DNA of 64,000 nucleotides, taken from NCBI GenBank assembly GCA_013407085.1, contig JACCGJ010008400.1, positions 1-64,000 on the forward strand, given 5' to 3'. The notes below the pieces were generated by a model. It was not told the origin of the DNA and searched no databases. It worked only from the letters and a program-made list of their open reading frames with translations. Shown here in pieces: positions 35,501 to 50,500 of this stretch. The stretch is from Atriophallophorus winterbourni. Its lineage: Eukaryota; Platyhelminthes; Trematoda; Plagiorchiida; Microphallidae. Each line of letters opens with the position of its first letter. Positions within the stretch are counted from its first letter, which is position 1. Both the position numbers and the translations under genes were made by a program.

Positions 35501-38500
35501 GGTGATTCCAGGCCTCTGCTCCGTAGAGTAGTATTGGCTTGACTAAGGTGTTGAAGAGCCTGATCTTGGTGGTAATGCTTATCTCCCTGGAACCCAAGAT
35601 GTTCTGCAGCTGATGGAAAGCTGCTCGTGTTTTACCCATGCGTGTTCTGACGTCTGCACCTGTTTCTGAAAGCTTTTCTAGAATGCTGCCGTGATGGGCG
35701 TCCTGTGGAATGCGTTGGTCTTGAACTTCTTGCTGTTTAGCTGTGTTAACCGCAACGATTTTAGTCTTTTCTTGCATCTGTTGCTGGGTGTGATAGAGAA
35801 GAGCTAGATTATCGGCGAAGTCGAGATCGTCCAAATGTTTCCAGTGCCCACTTGATGCTGTTCCGCTTCTGGTCTGTCGATGGTTCAGCGCTGTCGTTGA
35901 CTGGACCACTTTATAAAATTTTTCTTCGGCTTCAGCTTCAACTAGGCGACAAGTGGATGATGGTCGGAAGCAACGTCAGCTCCTCGTTTGAAGCGTACAT
36001 CTTGAAGAGATCGTCGAAACTTCTTCATGATACACAAGTGGTCAATCTGGTTTTCTGCCGACAGAACTGGTGACACCCATATCGTCTTGTGTATCTTTCT
36101 GTGGCGAAATACACTTCCTCAGATGACCAGATTGATTGCGGCTCATGGGTCGGCGAATCTCTCCCCGTTGTCTTTCATCTCGCCCAGCCCTTGCTGCACA
36201 TCATCTCCTCATAACCTCGGTCGTCACTGTCAATCTTGGCGTTGACGTCACCCATTACAATGAAAATGTCACTCATTGGTCTGTCTTGTATGATGGTTGA
36301 CAGTCTGTTGTAAAAACCCTTCTCCTCATCTTCAAGTCCTACACCAGGGCGTAGCCCTGGGTCATGTCCATGTTCATCCTCTTCTTTTTCTACATAGATG
36401 GAGGCTTTTATGATCCGTGGTCCGTGCGCCTACCACCTAATATGGGATTTCTGTGCGACTTGGAAAGCATCAGGGCTACTCCCTGGATGTGCGCGGCATC
36501 TTCCTGCTCGTGTCCTGAGTATAAAAGTAATTCACCCAAAGTCAGTCGCATCTGCCCGGAACCAATCCATTTTGACTCGCTGATTCCCAAGACGGTGAGG
36601 TTATACTTCCTCATCTATGTGGCCACTTACATAGTCCTTCCAGTCTCATACATGGTCCGGACGTTCAATTGCTTTCTGAGCGAGTTCACTGAACTTTATT
36701 CACATGCGACCCAGGCGTCTTGGGATTTCATTGCAGTGACAGAAATTCCATACACGAATGTTAACTCAATATCCCACACATGATGATTTACAGAAAAGAT
36801 CGAGCAGCAAAAGTGGCGTTGTCCTCCTACTTACGTGAAAGCATCAACTGCAATATACTTTTCTCCCCCGAGCTAGGTGTCCCAGATATATTGTTTTGCG
36901 CTATTTACTTGCATGGATGTGCAATCGTGCAGCATTTCTGTGCTGTGCTGCTGCTAAACTGATTGGCCAACGGTAGTGAGCTGCGTGCTGAAACAGGCTG
37001 GAGTCTCACTACCATTTCTATTTCTATCCCCACATATCTGTCTAGGCCTGGGCAACCTGACAGTATCTTAGCCCACGTGCACTCTCTGACTGTGCTGCAC
37101 TTTGCCTGGATCAAGCTTGTGCTTTCATACCATACCATACCATGATAAACGTAAGTGCCTCTTAGTATTGATTTATCGCCCCCTTTCTCCATCGTCTGCC
37201 GCTGATACTGTTCTTTCTAATGCAATACGTTTTACATTGAAGCTCCCATACTCCTATTCGCTCCTCGGTGATTTTAATGTAGCGACCCTTGCAACACACA
37301 TTACAGGTGACGATTCATTCAAAAGCTTTCTTCAAGAAATAATGACTTGCACCCCTCTTTGCAACCATGTACAACAGCCCACGTGATTTCGATCTCAACA
37401 AAGCCCAACTACCCTGGTCCTCATACTTACAAACGAAGAACTCATGATAGAATCGGTTTCCTATACAGCTCCACTCGGATTGAGTGATCATGTTGTGATG
37501 ACATTTGATCATATTGACCAATACGAATCAGTAGGAAATACTCAACGAACATATACAACCGTGGCTTGCTTCGAGCTCTTATTACTGCAAATCGATGGGA
37601 TTTCCTTGAACTCAAATCAGCTAAAGAAATCTGTGAAACTTTTTACAAGCAACTCCGTATTATCATTGATTTATCGTTGAACGTGAAAATAATATGCAGC
37701 AAACAGCTGCCAAAAAGCCTCTCAGAAGAAGTACTCGGAAATGGATGTGTAAGCGTGATAATGCGTAGTACAAATACTTGAACCTGGTGCAACTACACCT
37801 TATTGCGAAATAAATGTGTCCGCCTAATCCGAAATGATAGAAAACATTACCAAATCAGCCTAGTCGAAAAATTTGTCATGAATTCCAAAGCATTGTACGA
37901 ACACACCAACGACCTCCGGAGTGTTAAAATGGGAATATCGCCACTGGCTAAATGACATTATTTGAAGCAAACGTTTTTCGACAACAAGTTGCATCAGTAA
38001 TTTCGCAAGTGTCGACACATGGGTAGTGTTTAAACTCTGATAGTTGCAGCCTGCCAATTGTTCACGAAGTGGAATTTCCCCCCAACGTTGTTAAAACAAA
38101 ATTAATGACGATGAAGAAAACAGGTTCACCCGGTATAGATTATATACATCAAAACCTTTTGTGTAATCTGTCTTCTGAATTGACAATACCGACGTCTGAC
38201 GTGTTCACAATAATGTTCGAACACAGCTTTGTGCAAGAAAATTGGAAAATTGCCCTGATTAGTCCCATCTACAAGTGTGGCGAGAGAAAAAACCTGGTAA
38301 AATATCGTCGGATAGCTTTACTACCAGTGCTGTCAAAATTAGTGGAGACCATCATAGCGGATGCCTTGCGGAATTACTTTGAGATTAATAATTTAATCTC
38401 CGAAGCACAGCAGTTTTCGCAAACATCCTCCATGCTTATGATGCTTTTCGCGTTTTTCGTCCAGAATTAATCAAACACTGAGCTTTTGATTATATTTGAT

Positions 38501-41500
38501 AGCTTTGTCATGCAATTTTCTAATTCATATGTAAGGAGGAACCTATATTATTCACTAAATGAACCGCTCGTTTTTCTTATTAACTCCTCTTTTAAAATCA
38601 TTTGAACTTGCTTCAGGATACAGTCATTTTCGAGCGTTTGGCCAACGATAGCAAATACCAAGAAGATACTCTGAGCCATTTGGAAATTTTCGCAAAAACT
38701 GGTACGTACTTCTACAGTTTGGACATAATTCTGGTTCACTTTAGCACAATCTTTTGATTATTCATGCTTTGAAGGCTTCTTGGCTTTAGTTGCACTCCAG
38801 TCGTCGACCTTTTTTGCCTTTATCTGTTTTAAATAATTTCTCAGTTTCACAACTCAATCCAAATGATACTGTACCTGTTCGACATCAGTACTTTCGGCCA
38901 ATGCATGTTTGTGTAACATAATTTCACGCTGCTTTATATTTTTGCTCCCCTGTATTATCAAATTGAGCAGGTAGTACATTTATTCGATTCCCATACATGT
39001 CGCCTCAATACTATGAATTTTCTCGCTATTCACGGGGTCAGTTTTATTATTTAGCTGAAACTTTGAGCTGCCCCTCGTTTATGTATTTCTATCCCATGTA
39101 TATCACCAGCCTCACGCGGAATCTTCGATGCATTCGTTCCAATTTACTTTCTCGCAATACATTTAAAGCACTTTGAATTAATCATTCACTGTTATAATAA
39201 AATCCTGTTCACTTAATATTCGTAGCCAATTTCTCTTCATTACTGCTGAGCCGGATGTGCAATCGTGCAGCATTTTTGTGCTGTGCGGCTAACATCGTGC
39301 TAAATTGATTGGCCAACGGTAGTGAGCTGCATGCGAATACACGCTGGAGTCTCACTACCATTTCTATTTCCCCCTCATATCTGTCTAGGACTGGGCAACC
39401 TGACAGTATCTTAGCCCACGTGCAGTCTGTGCGGTCTGCAGACTGTGCGGCACTTTGCCTAGATCAGGCTTGTGCTTTCATACCATACCATACCATACTG
39501 CTGAGGCCTCATATGAGGAGTAATTGCTAGCAAATGGAATTATTAATGCTAAGGTATTCCCTGGTGATTGGCAGATACCAGGACGATAACTATGACAAAC
39601 ATACTCGCTTCAACTAAGCCATTACTCGTTATGTTCATCATTTAACTACCTTTTCGGGCCTCATCGCTCCGATAGCGTGTCAGAGCTACGATTTAATTTT
39701 AACATTTACCTCATCATTGTCTTTCTGGGATCCTCATTGATTTACAAAATTTCGATCTTGGTATATTTTTATTTCGACATAACTACTCTTCCTCCATTCA
39801 CCGCGACTTATGAATCCTTCCCGTTTTTTCAACGCATTTGCATTACCATGCAATTGTTTCGTGTTTTTCTAGGACTTCGGACGCTATGTATTGCTTGTGC
39901 AGATGTCAACCCCGAGTTTCATTCACAGTGGTCGAAAGAATATCACGCTGCTAGCACAGCAATCGACGAGCGTGAAAAGAAACTGGAATCTCTCGCTGAG
40001 CTCATAGAACGGGTGATTGCTTTACCTTTTTGATTTGATGTTGACTATTCTTTTTACGCATGCGTTTCGGTTAGAAAATTAAATGATTGAGGTTTTTTTT
40101 CTGAACTTAACCCCGGGGTCACTCTTTGCAAAACTCGCCATGGTATGGTATGAATGATTGAGAGCACAAGCCTGACCCAGGCAAAGTGCCGTGCAGTCAC
40201 AGGCTACACGTGGGCTAAGATATTCTCAGGTTGCCCAGGCCTAGACAGGTATCCACAGGCAACAGGCCTGGGCAACCTGATAGTATCTCATCCCACGTGC
40301 AGTTTCTGACTGTGCGGCACTTTGCCTGGATCAGGCTTGTGTTTTCACATCACATCCACAGAACCACTCATACAAGGAAGGCTAGTCGGTAAAAGTCAAA
40401 GGAACTTGGTCCTAACCCACTCCCGCGTATATCCGACTTGTTAACCGAAAGCTCAAAGTCAAATCCCTTTAGTTAACCCATTACTTCGGCTTGGGCTAGT
40501 AAAGAAAGATTAAATGTCACAGCATGTGCGCAGAGCAGCCGCAGCGCAATTCTTCGATTCGTAGTAATGTTGATCTGGTGTTATGCATATTGACTGTCGA
40601 CTGCATAGCGCATTTATGCGCATTACACTTCTTCACGTCTGTGTCTGTTGTCTGTGAAGAGTTGCTTGTATCCGGTGGCAGAATCATACTACCGATATAC
40701 ATGTCATCGACCAATAGGCCGTGTACAGCACAAATACACACATTTCAAATATGATCCGCATCGCTTACTATACTGCATCTTGTTCGTTTAGCCTGAGCCT
40801 CATACACTCGGTGAGAAGCTCGTGTCATCCGGAAGTATCCAGTAGACCCACATAGCCGAAGTCCTTGGCGCCAACGTAGTTTCAAATTTGTGTGCTTTTT
40901 AAATGGTAAACCCAGCAATACAAAACTTCATACGGTGACAGCACAAAACACGTGCTTATCTCACGTTTTTGCTTGTCTCTTTTATTCGCCTTTGATTGTA
41001 TGGTTTGGATCGATCATGGTTTACGAACACCTGGCTATTTAATGATCTTCCTTTTGTATATTGACATTCAGATCAATTTTTACTTTTCCGAACGTTTATT
41101 TTTCATAAAATCGATAAATCAGGAATAATAACGTGTCGAGATGGCGTATTTGTTATTTTAGGACTTGAAGTTACTTGGCGCTACAGCAATTGAAGATAAA
41201 CTGCAGGAAGGCGTACCGGAAACAATTGCGAATCTCTTGAAAGCAGGGATTTCCGTTTGGGTTTTGACAGGTGATAAACAGGAAACTGCGATAAATATAG
41301 GTAAATGCTTCGATCGTTTTTTGTTTGGCTATGACTTGTTATTTATTGTCCTTGAATTTTTGTTGTGCTTTTGGCAGCGTGACTAGTAATAATGTCACTT
41401 AATAGTGTCAACCGTTTTCTCCTTCTTCACATTGAAGCCTCATGTAAACTCTTTTTTAACTCATTTTGTAGATGTAGAAGATATGTATGTTTGTATGTAC

Positions 41501-44500
41501 TTTTACTTTTGTGCGACTATCTCCTCCTGGATGATGAGTCGGCTTCAAAGAAGATTCTTGGGAATTTGGGTACAAAGCGGCGTCCCCAGCACCACTCGGC
41601 GTTTGTTCGAGTCAGCTTCTCTAGCCTTTACACAACCAAGTGCGACCTGCAAGGCAGCAGGGAGTTGCCAGAAAGAGGTGGTCTACCAGACTCTGTTCCA
41701 GGTTTTTCCTCAGGGTTTTCTCCCGAAGCCTTTCCCGCGATCGGGTGTCCCACAAGGCAGCGGAGGTTTAAAATCAGGGTTTTCCTTCCCTTAGATGAAA
41801 TGCCCTCCCAGGCTAACTAGCTACATCTGCCCGAAGCAAACTGGTTTTCAGGCGCCAGTCACTCGCCCTCGCCCCTTCTCCTGTTGGTAGAAGCAGTTCC
41901 GCCGGGCTCGGAGAGCCACTCGTGCAGGCCAGTAGCTGGACTTGGTTGTCAGAGGCTATTTGAGACGCATGCCATATGGAAGCATTTTATAAACAGTGGG
42001 AGATTATCCCCACTGCCATCCCCGCCTATGACAACCTTTGGAGCCATGTTTGTATGTATTGATGATCAAGCCTTATCTAGGCAAAGTGCCGCACAGTCAG
42101 AGACTGCACATGGGCTAAGATACTGTCATGTTGTCCAGGCTGATACAGACGTTGGGCTCGTTTACCCGACCTTGACTAATCGTTCAATATTTGTTGACGA
42201 TTCCCATCTGCTCGTATTTTCGAGGATGTCGCTCGGCCTGTTCTCACGCAATTCTTACGAAACGCGAATTATTGCGTCTCGCTTTTTCTTTTGTGATCTT
42301 CTGCATGTCATACGAAATTTCGTGATTAGCACTCATCGCTAATGTACTTTTACTCCTCCACAAAACGACATCGTATTGTTTCATATTTGCTCTATGCTTA
42401 CTACTTGAGGAATTGCATTGCTCTTCTGGTTTTCTGTTCCTTGGCTGTTTCACGGGAAAGCAGTTTCGACTATGATACGATACGGCAATCTTCACTTCGA
42501 TAGTTTAGTTCTTTTTTCACATGAGCTGTACAACCAAACTATAATAAAATATTTCATTTCCAGGATATTCCTGTCAGTTGCTCACACCCTCATTGGAACT
42601 TATTCTGCTCAATACACAGTCACTGGATGAAACCAGACAACAGTTGTCAGATCTGGTGCAAGATCTAGGTGATACTTTGCGTTCTGTAAACGATCTGGCC
42701 CTGATTGTGGATGGTCGTGTGAGTTTTCCGTTGTTTTTCTCTTTTGACTGACCTATCCTTGAATTGCACGGATATGCAATCGTGCAGTACTTTGTGCTGT
42801 GCAGCCAACACCGTGCTAAATTGATTGGCCAGCGGTAGTGAGCTGCATGCTGAAACAGGCTGGAGTCTCACTACCATTTCCTGTTCTTTTTTCTTCCTCA
42901 TATCTGTTTAGGCCTGGGCAACCTGACAAAATCCTAGCCCACGTGCAGTCTCTAACTGTGCGGCACTTTGCCTAGTTCAGGCTTTTGCGTTCATACCATA
43001 TCTTTGAATCAAGTTTGCTTAACATCGTCTGGTGTTCACCGCTATGGAGGCTTCGTACGTCAGCCTAGCTGTCAAGCGTGTAAAATGTCACTGCGATGCA
43101 ATATGCCTCATTTAAATTCTCAAAATGTTTTGTATTCAACAATATTCGTCTCTCCGTCTCATATGCCTTCCCGAAAACGCAATACACCTTTAAAAATCGC
43201 TCCACTTCGTTAATCGTCCGTGCAAGTTTTCATTCAGATCGTGAATTATAAATTTGGACGTTTAAGTCAGTTAACCCTTTCAGGACGGATGTAACCTTTT
43301 GGTTACATGAACCTCGCAAGTCATTTTAAGCTAATTCTAACTGAATTTTCCGAATTTTTTTGCACGGCGGCATACAGAATTTTGTCAACTGCACGGTGGT
43401 TTTCTTCTTTGTTCGCAATCATCATTGACTTGTCCACAGTGAAAGAGAAAGTATGTGCTGGTACGGGTTTCGAACGTATCCTCACAATTCGCAGTTTTGT
43501 GAGCCGAATAAAAATCGTGTGAAAGTCTCAGTTATTATAAATTTTGTTCCAGTATAAACTTAGTCATGCCTACAAAGACATTATGTAAAAAAAATTGGAA
43601 TAAATCAGAAAATCTTCGAAATGCGTTGCGTTTAAATAGATGTAACCTTTATGTTACATCCGGCAGAAGTCACCAAAATCGTACACTGGTGACTTATGCC
43701 GGATGTAACCAATTGGTTACATTTTGTTATTTTTTCAATTATGTGAATATCAGGCATGAAAGGGTTAAGCACGTTTCTCGGTATACATGACCTTGAATGT
43801 AACCTTGTCATTTCGAAATTGATAAACTTGACTGACCTTTGAGCGTCCTTTGACCTTTGACTGACTGTCTGTGTTTGCACCGTTTGTTGAACGTTTGTAT
43901 CCATTCACACTATGTTTAGCCGATACTTATAATAACGATTTCTGTTTCATCGCACTTGTCTAGTTACGTTAGTCTACCCGCTTATCCTCCATTAGTAATC
44001 AATTGTTTCTTTTAATCCGTTTGAGGTTACCATTGTGTTATTTGTTGTCGATCACCAGCATTCTGGCTATCGTTTTACTTAAAATGCTTCTTTCTCATTT
44101 CGTATGAAACCGGAAAATGATTATAATTGTTTCTTCCACAGTCACTCGATTTCGCTCTTCATCCGGAATGCCGAACAGACTTTCTTGATGTTGCGCTTTC
44201 CTGTAGATCTGTGATCTGCTGTCGGTAAGTATCCTCATTGAATAGAGTTAGATGATTTTCAAATGCCTTCACGTGGCTTATTAGTTTCGCCGCAATTTCA
44301 ATTTTAGTTGTGCTTGAAATGAATCATAATCTGTCCGACCATTTGGTTTAAGCCCTCAGCTAACTTGGGACTATATCCATCATTCGAATACCTCGCTGAC
44401 TTTTTTGTTTCAAAGAGAAGTCCTCTTTCCGTTGGTTATACTAAAGGTGTTCAGCTTTGTCAAGTAGAACCCTGTGCTTATTCAGTTTGCACCGCGAAAG

Positions 44501-47500
44501 CCAGTTAGACTATTAAACTTGAAATTCTAGTTAATGTTTATCCATGGCTCGTTAGTGCGCACCACTTTGCCATTGTTTTCACCGTCGTGATGACGTATCG
44601 TGTTTAGGAGCGTGTGGAAACCCGAATAAATTTAGTCTAATATTTGCATTCGTTTTAAATTATGTTCTTTAAACACACTCAGTTGTTATTAAATCATCCT
44701 TGTGATTCCCTCCTTATTCACTGACTTCTTTTCCAGCCGTTTAAAGGTCTCTAGAGTTCCAGTTCTGTCATCTTGGTATCTTAGACAAGTAATGTTACAA
44801 TCCGATAGATAGATCGAAAAATCCCTGTACCTGAAAACTGCAGTTTCACCGTTGCTCCGTTCAGTTTCAGTACTTATGTGCTGTGCGGTCAACACCGTGC
44901 TAAATTGATTGGCCACAGTTAGTGAGCTGCATGCTCAAACACGTTGGAGTCTCACTACCATTTCTATTTCTATTTTCTTTCTCATCTATCTAAGCCTGGA
45001 CAACTTGACAGTATCTGAGCCCACGTGCAGTCTCTGATTGTGCGGCACTTTGCCTGTATCAGGCTTGTTCTTTCATACCATGTATGTATCTATGTATGCG
45101 TGTTTGTATGTATTTATGTATGCATGCAGGCATGTAAATATGAGATCACAAGCCTGATCCAGGCAATGTACCAAACAGGCCTATACGGATGTGGGAAAGA
45201 AATATAACAGTAGCAGTGAGACTACAGTGTGTACTCGCATGCTCACTACCGTTGGTAAATCAAAGTAGCACGGTGTTAGCTACACAGCACTGAAGTGCTG
45301 CACGATTGCATATCCATGCACAGTCATATTGTGTGATGCTACCTCATTCTTTCTTTGTGATTGCGTGCTATCGTTTTCTAGGTTTCGCGTTTGTTTAAGG
45401 ATTCTCTGAGTTCCATGCTAATTCGTATGAACTTCCTTAAATACCAACGTGTTGCTCCCACCATTTAAATTTCAGTGTGAGTCCCTGGCAGAAAGCGGAA
45501 GTTGTCAAATTAGTACGAACGTCTATGAAAAACGCAGTCACCCTGGCTATCGGTGACGGAGCAAATGATGTTGGAATGATTCAGGTAGCTACCGATTATT
45601 GCTCTATGCTCTCTGCATTAATGTTCGCTCTAGCATCTGGTGCTGATTTATCCTATAATTCAACCGCTCGTGATGATTTTATATAAGCGTATCTGACAAA
45701 GCAACTAATAGAAATGGAGAAGATACAATTCTCTCACTCATTCTCCCGCCACTACTTTTGCTTACCGGAAGCAGATAACGTGTATGGATTATTTGGTAAT
45801 CTTAGTCGCGTTGGTAGTCTTTAGTCGCGTTACCGATCTCATCTTTTTCTCCCTTTCAAGTTCAGTTTAAACATTCAGTGGCACTTGCACCACGAATGTT
45901 CTGCACCATAGTGCTTCGATGGTTTATCGATGTTACCCAAACTACTGTCACAAAATTTGAACTTTTGTTATGCACTTTTATCCCGTCTAATTTTGTTTTA
46001 AAACCATCCAATTTTCTCGTAATGGCGTTGCAAATCACATGTTTGTGTGGTTGCAACATGTATATTTAGTCACACTTCGTCTCAAGCTCTCTTTATTTGA
46101 ATTGTCTTAAGCCAGATGCATTCGCGCTGCAATAACGTCTGCTTCGCGTCGATAGCTTATCTGCTTTCATGTAGATCAATTCTACAAATTGAATTTGTTG
46201 TCATGTTTCACCTTATTCTGTTGACTTCTACAGGCTGCTCATGTCGGTGTTGGAATCAGTGGAATGGAAGGCACTCAGGCTGCATGTGCTTCTGATTACG
46301 CGATTGGCCAATTCCGCTTCTTGAACAAGCTACTTCTGGTGCATGGAGCATGGAACTACAACCGGCTGACTAAACTCATATTGCACTCGTTTTATAAAAA
46401 CGTTTGTCTTTATCTTATTCAATTCTGGTTTGCAATTTTGAGCGGATTCTCTGGCCAGATCATCTTCGAACGCTGGACTATGGCTTTGTACAATGTGGTA
46501 CGTTTATTTCGCTCGATATTATTCACGGCACTATTTTCAATGGCACCATTTCGAAGGATCGGCAGGGTTGAACAATACGATAATGGTTTGAATCCTCCTA
46601 GCATGATTCAATTTGTGCGTGGTTGAACGCGGTCGCTATAACCAATTATTTAGTGCATACTTGTGGTGCTTTCAGCGTCTCTTCACACTTTAATAATCGA
46701 TTTTTCATTGTGATCGATATCGGCCTTGTAAAATAATTATTGCTAGCTCTCGCGATAATTTTAATTCACAATCAATCAGCAGGAGCATTATTGTGAAGGC
46801 TCGTTTCCATTTGTTGCTTGTTATTTGTGACGATTGATGCGATTCCGTGGTTGCATAATTGTGCTCAACCCTAATTGTTCACCTTGCGTCAATGCGAGAA
46901 CACGCTGGAATCTCACTGCCATTATATTTCTATTTTAGCGTTCTAGGCCCACACGATACATTATTTCACACGCAGAGTCTATCACTATGCGGCACTTTGC
47001 ATGGCTCCACTTTCATCGTAGCGTTTACCTGAAACAATGCGTGCATAACTTAGGCTTATAACGTAGAACAGCCGATCTCTCGGCGCTCAACACATGGCTG
47101 TTTCAAAGCGGTTGCAATTGTTTATCTCATGTTCGTGTGATCTCCGTGCGCAGAACACTGATACTTTATCAGTCATGGACTGCATGCGTCACGTTTTCCA
47201 GGTCTAGACAGATATGTGAATGAAAATAGAAGTGGCAAATAAATTTAGCATGGTGTTAGCTGTACAGTACACAAGTACTGCATGATTTCACATCAATGAA
47301 GTCGTATCCTTAAACGTTTCGAACTAGCTATCACCAATGCTTTTGGAGCTACTTTTTGGTTGACTCATGTTGCTTACTGAACCTGCTCTAACTGTATTCT
47401 TTATTAAACAAACCACTCGACCGAAATCTTGAGCTGACAATGCTGTGTCAAATTTGTATTTTCGCTAGTTCGCTTCACGTACCAATATCATCACTTACAC

Positions 47501-50500
47501 TGATTAATAGCTTAATTCCAACCTATTGAAATGTCTTGCTAAATTCCGGAGCCTATTCGCTCGTTCAACTATACAATTCCTTTGCTCAGATCTTCACAGC
47601 TGCGCCCCCAATGGCTCTTGGCCTGTTTGACCGCAGTTGCAGTGTTTACAATTGTCTTCACTACCCAGAACTCTACAGAGACACGCAAGCGTCGGCTTCG
47701 TTTAACCCCAGGGTGAGCTCGCAATTATGATTCCATGTGTCTGTTTCGAACTCGTCATGTTTTAGTGGGATGCTTTTGTGTTATAGAATTTGAATGGTCT
47801 ATTTAGTTCATTGTGTTGCCCCGCGAATAAAGCCGGACAGTTTCTGTATGTGAGAACACATTTGATTTTCATAGCTTTTATTCATTCGTCTTTTATTTTC
47901 CTCGGCTGAGTCAGTCCGACAATAGTTCGGATCCTGTTTGTTATTTTTATACGTTTACTAGATAAAATCAATCTATTCAGTAACCTGAGCCAAACACGCG
48001 CAAAGGCGTCAAACACACGAGCTTGTACAAAAATCCATCTTGCATTTACGGGCCTCAGTCTCATTCTGCTTTTCAAAGTGCTCATGCTGTTGCTATTCAA
48101 GTCTTTTTCTGGCGTAATATAATGGTAAACTTTTGCTCGTGTCTGTACGCAAATGCACAAAGCTTTTCTAATTTCGTCATCATCTTTATGCTGGTTGCTA
48201 GGCTACTCATTACACTTACGTTCGCATTCTTTTTTGTATCATGTGTACATTTTCAATTGAATTCGATCGGTGTTGTCTGTTGCCATTGTACTACCTTTGC
48301 TGGTTTCACTTTAGGTATTTCTGTGCTGGATTCTCAACTCGGTTTTCCATTCGGCGATAATTTTCTGGATCCCTTTGTTGGCATGTAAATCGGGTACGCT
48401 ATCGTTGTGCATTGTTAAACTTAATTTTATTTAAACTTTGTTAGAGTTCTTCGTGATTCACGAAATAGATGCGTGGCAAGGTAGCTTGCATAACATGTAT
48501 CGTTCCCATCTGCATTGATGCGTTGATTTTACACCACTCGTTAGTACATTGCATTCCATCTAGCTGCAGTCTCATTGACCCCTCTCTGTCGGCGAATTGT
48601 GCACCTCAAAACGGTGCATCGATGTCACGTAATTTCTCCATTTTATATACTTTCACTCAGAATGATGCGTTTTAGCATATTGAAACAGTCACTTTCTTTA
48701 TCTTTACATGCATCTTTTCTGGTTTTCTTTGCGGTTTCTCTAATTAGTGACATTATCATCGTTGAATTGATGAGTATACTTGGTGCCATATTCTGCGATT
48801 GATGTGTCTTCCCTTTTATTCAATTCGCTGGTGTTGAGCGCTAGCTTTCCAAATCCGTTGCTGGAGAAGTTATATCATGATGGAATTTGGCCGTGTTCAC
48901 CGAACACAATAATGGTCAGGTAGAGAACTAATTGCAATCTATTTCCAAAAATTGGTCGCCTCATTCAACCTTTTTCGTGACACTCATTTCTTAATCCTTG
49001 AATCTGTTTAGCCTGTTTTGTCATATTGGGACTTGAACCTGCATTCATTTTCAATAATCTTAAAGAAACGACCTCGTTTCATGTACTGGCTAATTTATAT
49101 TTTTCTAAGAACATCACTCGTTGCTTCCTTTCCAGATGTACTCTGGTCAAACGGACAAACAGGCAGTCGCCTTGTCTTGGGTAATATCGTGTATACGGTG
49201 CGTTCACTCATGAGATCTCATACCCTATAAATCCTTACCGGAAGTTCGTTTACTATTTTATATATTTTTTCGTAGCCAAGCTTAGAAACTAAACGGGGAA
49301 CGTATCAGTCACATTCCTTATGTAATCTGCGAACTTCCTTTGTTTGTTTGAATTTCTACTACAAGGCTCCATTACCTGTATTTGAGAAGTAATACTACTA
49401 CACACGGATGTGCAATCGTGCAATACTTTGTGCTGTGCGGCTAACACCGTGCTAAATTGATTGGCCAGAGGTAGTGAGCTGCATGCTGAAACAGGCTGGA
49501 GTCTCACTACCATTTCCTGTTCTTTCTTATTCCTCATATCTGTCTAGGCGTGGGCATCCTGACAGCATCTTCGCCCACGTGCAGTCTCTAACTGTGCGGC
49601 ACTTTGCCTGGATCAGGCTTGTGTTTTCATACATACATACATACACACCCTTCCCTATCTTTTAGGATTTTACTTTTTCATGTTTGTATGGCAGTTAAGC
49701 ATTCGGTACGTGCTACCGGTGTAATGCTGTCTGTGATGATGATGACGACACACCGACACTAATTTATCATTATTTTGGATGTGTTGTACGGACGTTACCG
49801 TGACCTCAAAAGTGCACATCGTTTTGCGGTACCAACGCTCAACTGACCTAATATCGCCGTGTTGATTTATTGTACGCAGCGAGTGTGAACCCCGATGTCA
49901 CGCCGTGTCGACGCCGAAATGTCGTCCGCTTGATTGCCTGAATCAGTCATTTGCAATCTCACGTAAATTTATAACTTTTGGATGTGCGTTGACATTTTCC
50001 GATTCAGCCTCATCTGTAACACCCCCTTCTCGGGTATCGATGCGAAATCACATTGAACCATCTAGTGATCTTTTTGTTTCGATTTATCATTGCATTTTCA
50101 TGGTCACCTCACTCCGCCCAACCCGTTTTTATGCACGTCCTTTTCGTCACGCGAAACGAGAAGATTTAGCGTTACTTTATTTTTAAACAATAATTGAAGC
50201 TTTTCGCTTTTAGTTACTCTGTCACGAGAACTTCTTAGCTAGGTATCTGGTTTTTCTTCATCATAAAAACAAATAAATTCGAGCGGAAGTAAATAGTGTA
50301 ATGTAACCAGTTATTTTAAGCATACCATGAAATTTTTATGTAGTTTGTTAATGAATTCACAAGGCTGTATGGAAACAAAGCGTCACAGACTACACAAGAC
50401 TGAGGTATTATTATTATTATTACACAAGTCTTTACAGACGATGTGCCAACAAGTATACCATGAAGAAGGTACATGATGAAAGAAAGAAAAGAAGGGGATT

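Noticed and set aside
48575..48802. Hydrophobic frame [17 protein letters not shown] as TM7 exon
   Set aside because: Its frame needs two carried-over bases, while exon 23 ends on a codon border; a phase-0 entry meets a stop at once.
48841..48904. Possible extra exon reading [12 protein letters not shown]
   Set aside because: Looked like a variant of the DVLWSNG segment of exon 25, but the phases do not match either neighbour and no good acceptor precedes it.
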